In this document: positions 14,306-14,431 of the stretch, one piece after another
Layout of the letters: the number at the start of each line of letters is the position of its first letter
Numbering within the stretch: position 1 is the first letter of the stretch
NCBI GenBank assembly: GCA_017650255.1
Contig: JAGCFG010000023.1
Span: forward strand, 1 to 14,431
DNA from: Alphaproteobacteria bacterium
GTDB taxonomy: Bacteria; Pseudomonadota; Alphaproteobacteria; RF32; CAG-239
Reading direction: 5' to 3'
Length of the DNA stretch: 14,431 bases
The notes under the pieces: generated by a model
Told to the model about the DNA's origin: nothing
What the model saw: the letters and a program-made list of their open reading frames with translations, nothing else
Databases searched by the model: none
Made by a program: the position numbers and the translations under genes

Positions 14306-14351
14306 CGACCATAAAAAAAGCCACCCGCAAGGGGTGGTTTTTTTATGGTCG
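14306..14351 (-). terminator. Long terminator hairpin of tRNA-Pro that reaches into the tRNA 3' end
   Basis: The core stem CCACCC/GGGTGG (loop GCAAG) is flanked by seven A and seven T, giving a U-tract on the minus strand. The pairing extends outward with CGACCAT (14306-14312) against ATGGTCG (14345-14351), for 20 bp in all with one bulged G (14320). ATGGTCG contains the complement of the tRNA CCA end, so the stem includes the last bases of the tRNA. Confidence 0.85.
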
Positions 14352-14422
14352 GGACTATAGGATTCGAACCTACGACATCTTGCTCCCAAAGCAAGCGCTC
14401 TACCAGGCTGAGCTAAGTCCCG
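14346..14422 (-). tRNA. tRNA-Pro (anticodon UGG)
   Basis: On the minus strand the acceptor CGGGACT pairs with AGTCCCG, the anticodon stem CTTGC/GCAAG holds loop TTTGGGA with anticodon TGG, and the T loop is a normal TTCGAAT. Discriminator A and CCA are encoded, for 77 nt in total. A UGG anticodon with a modified wobble base can read all four proline codons. Its promoter lies beyond the right edge of the window. Confidence 0.97.
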
Positions 14423-14431
14423 AATGTATAA

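Noticed and set aside
13706..14394. Minus-strand ORFs of 227 aa and 67 aa across the tyrS end and tRNA-Pro
   Set aside because: They run antisense through tyrS or through tRNA-Pro and its repeats (NPIVPTI-type peptide), with no start signals.

Overview
The window is AT-rich (roughly 38-40% GC by eye in the coding parts) and reads as the chromosome of an alphaproteobacterium. MurA, RNase HI, YqgE and the DsbD-like protein are of Gram-negative type, and a short, basic, helical ORF sits directly before murA, an arrangement I recall from alphaproteobacteria. I cannot place it further; an AT-rich gut or host-associated lineage is plausible but is inference.

Layout: (1) 1-1071 holds the 3' part of a DUF1796-type gene with a C-terminal beta-sandwich-like region, probably the end of a surface-polysaccharide locus. 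(2) 1100-1317 holds a shared terminator, tRNA-Thr(GGU) on the minus strand with its promoter, and the terminator of an orphan minus-strand gene (1324-1800). (3) Back-to-back sigma70-type promoters at 1837-1901 drive that orphan gene and, rightwards, a tight housekeeping operon: a 50-residue coiled-coil protein, murA, an M16 metallopeptidase, an AlbA_2-domain protein and rnhA. Junctions are 0-12 nt or overlapping. (4) A large minus-strand dsbD-like gene converges on rnhA with a 23-bp overlap. (5) yqgE, then a two-gene unit of a DXS-like transketolase and a membrane-anchored flavodoxin. (6) A GC-rich minus-strand orphan (11988-12332) with its own terminator looks horizontally acquired. (7) A 579-bp gene-free stretch contains a run of four hairpins and ends in a good promoter for tyrS. 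(8) After tyrS comes a compact repeat region built from pieces of the adjacent minus-strand tRNA-Pro(UGG).

How the genes fit together: the murA operon combines cell-wall precursor synthesis, proteolysis and RNA:DNA hybrid removal. The DsbD-like protein should carry electrons from cytoplasmic thiols to the periplasm. The DXS-like/flavodoxin pair is probably a metabolic unit, but its substrate is doubtful because residues that bind the substrate phosphate in true DXS are replaced. The parts most worth following up are the tRNA-Pro-derived repeat with att-like geometry (14180-14374), the multi-hairpin intergenic block (12583-12774), the altered DXS-like active site and the GC-rich orphan. I saw no complete defence system, insertion sequence or CRISPR array.
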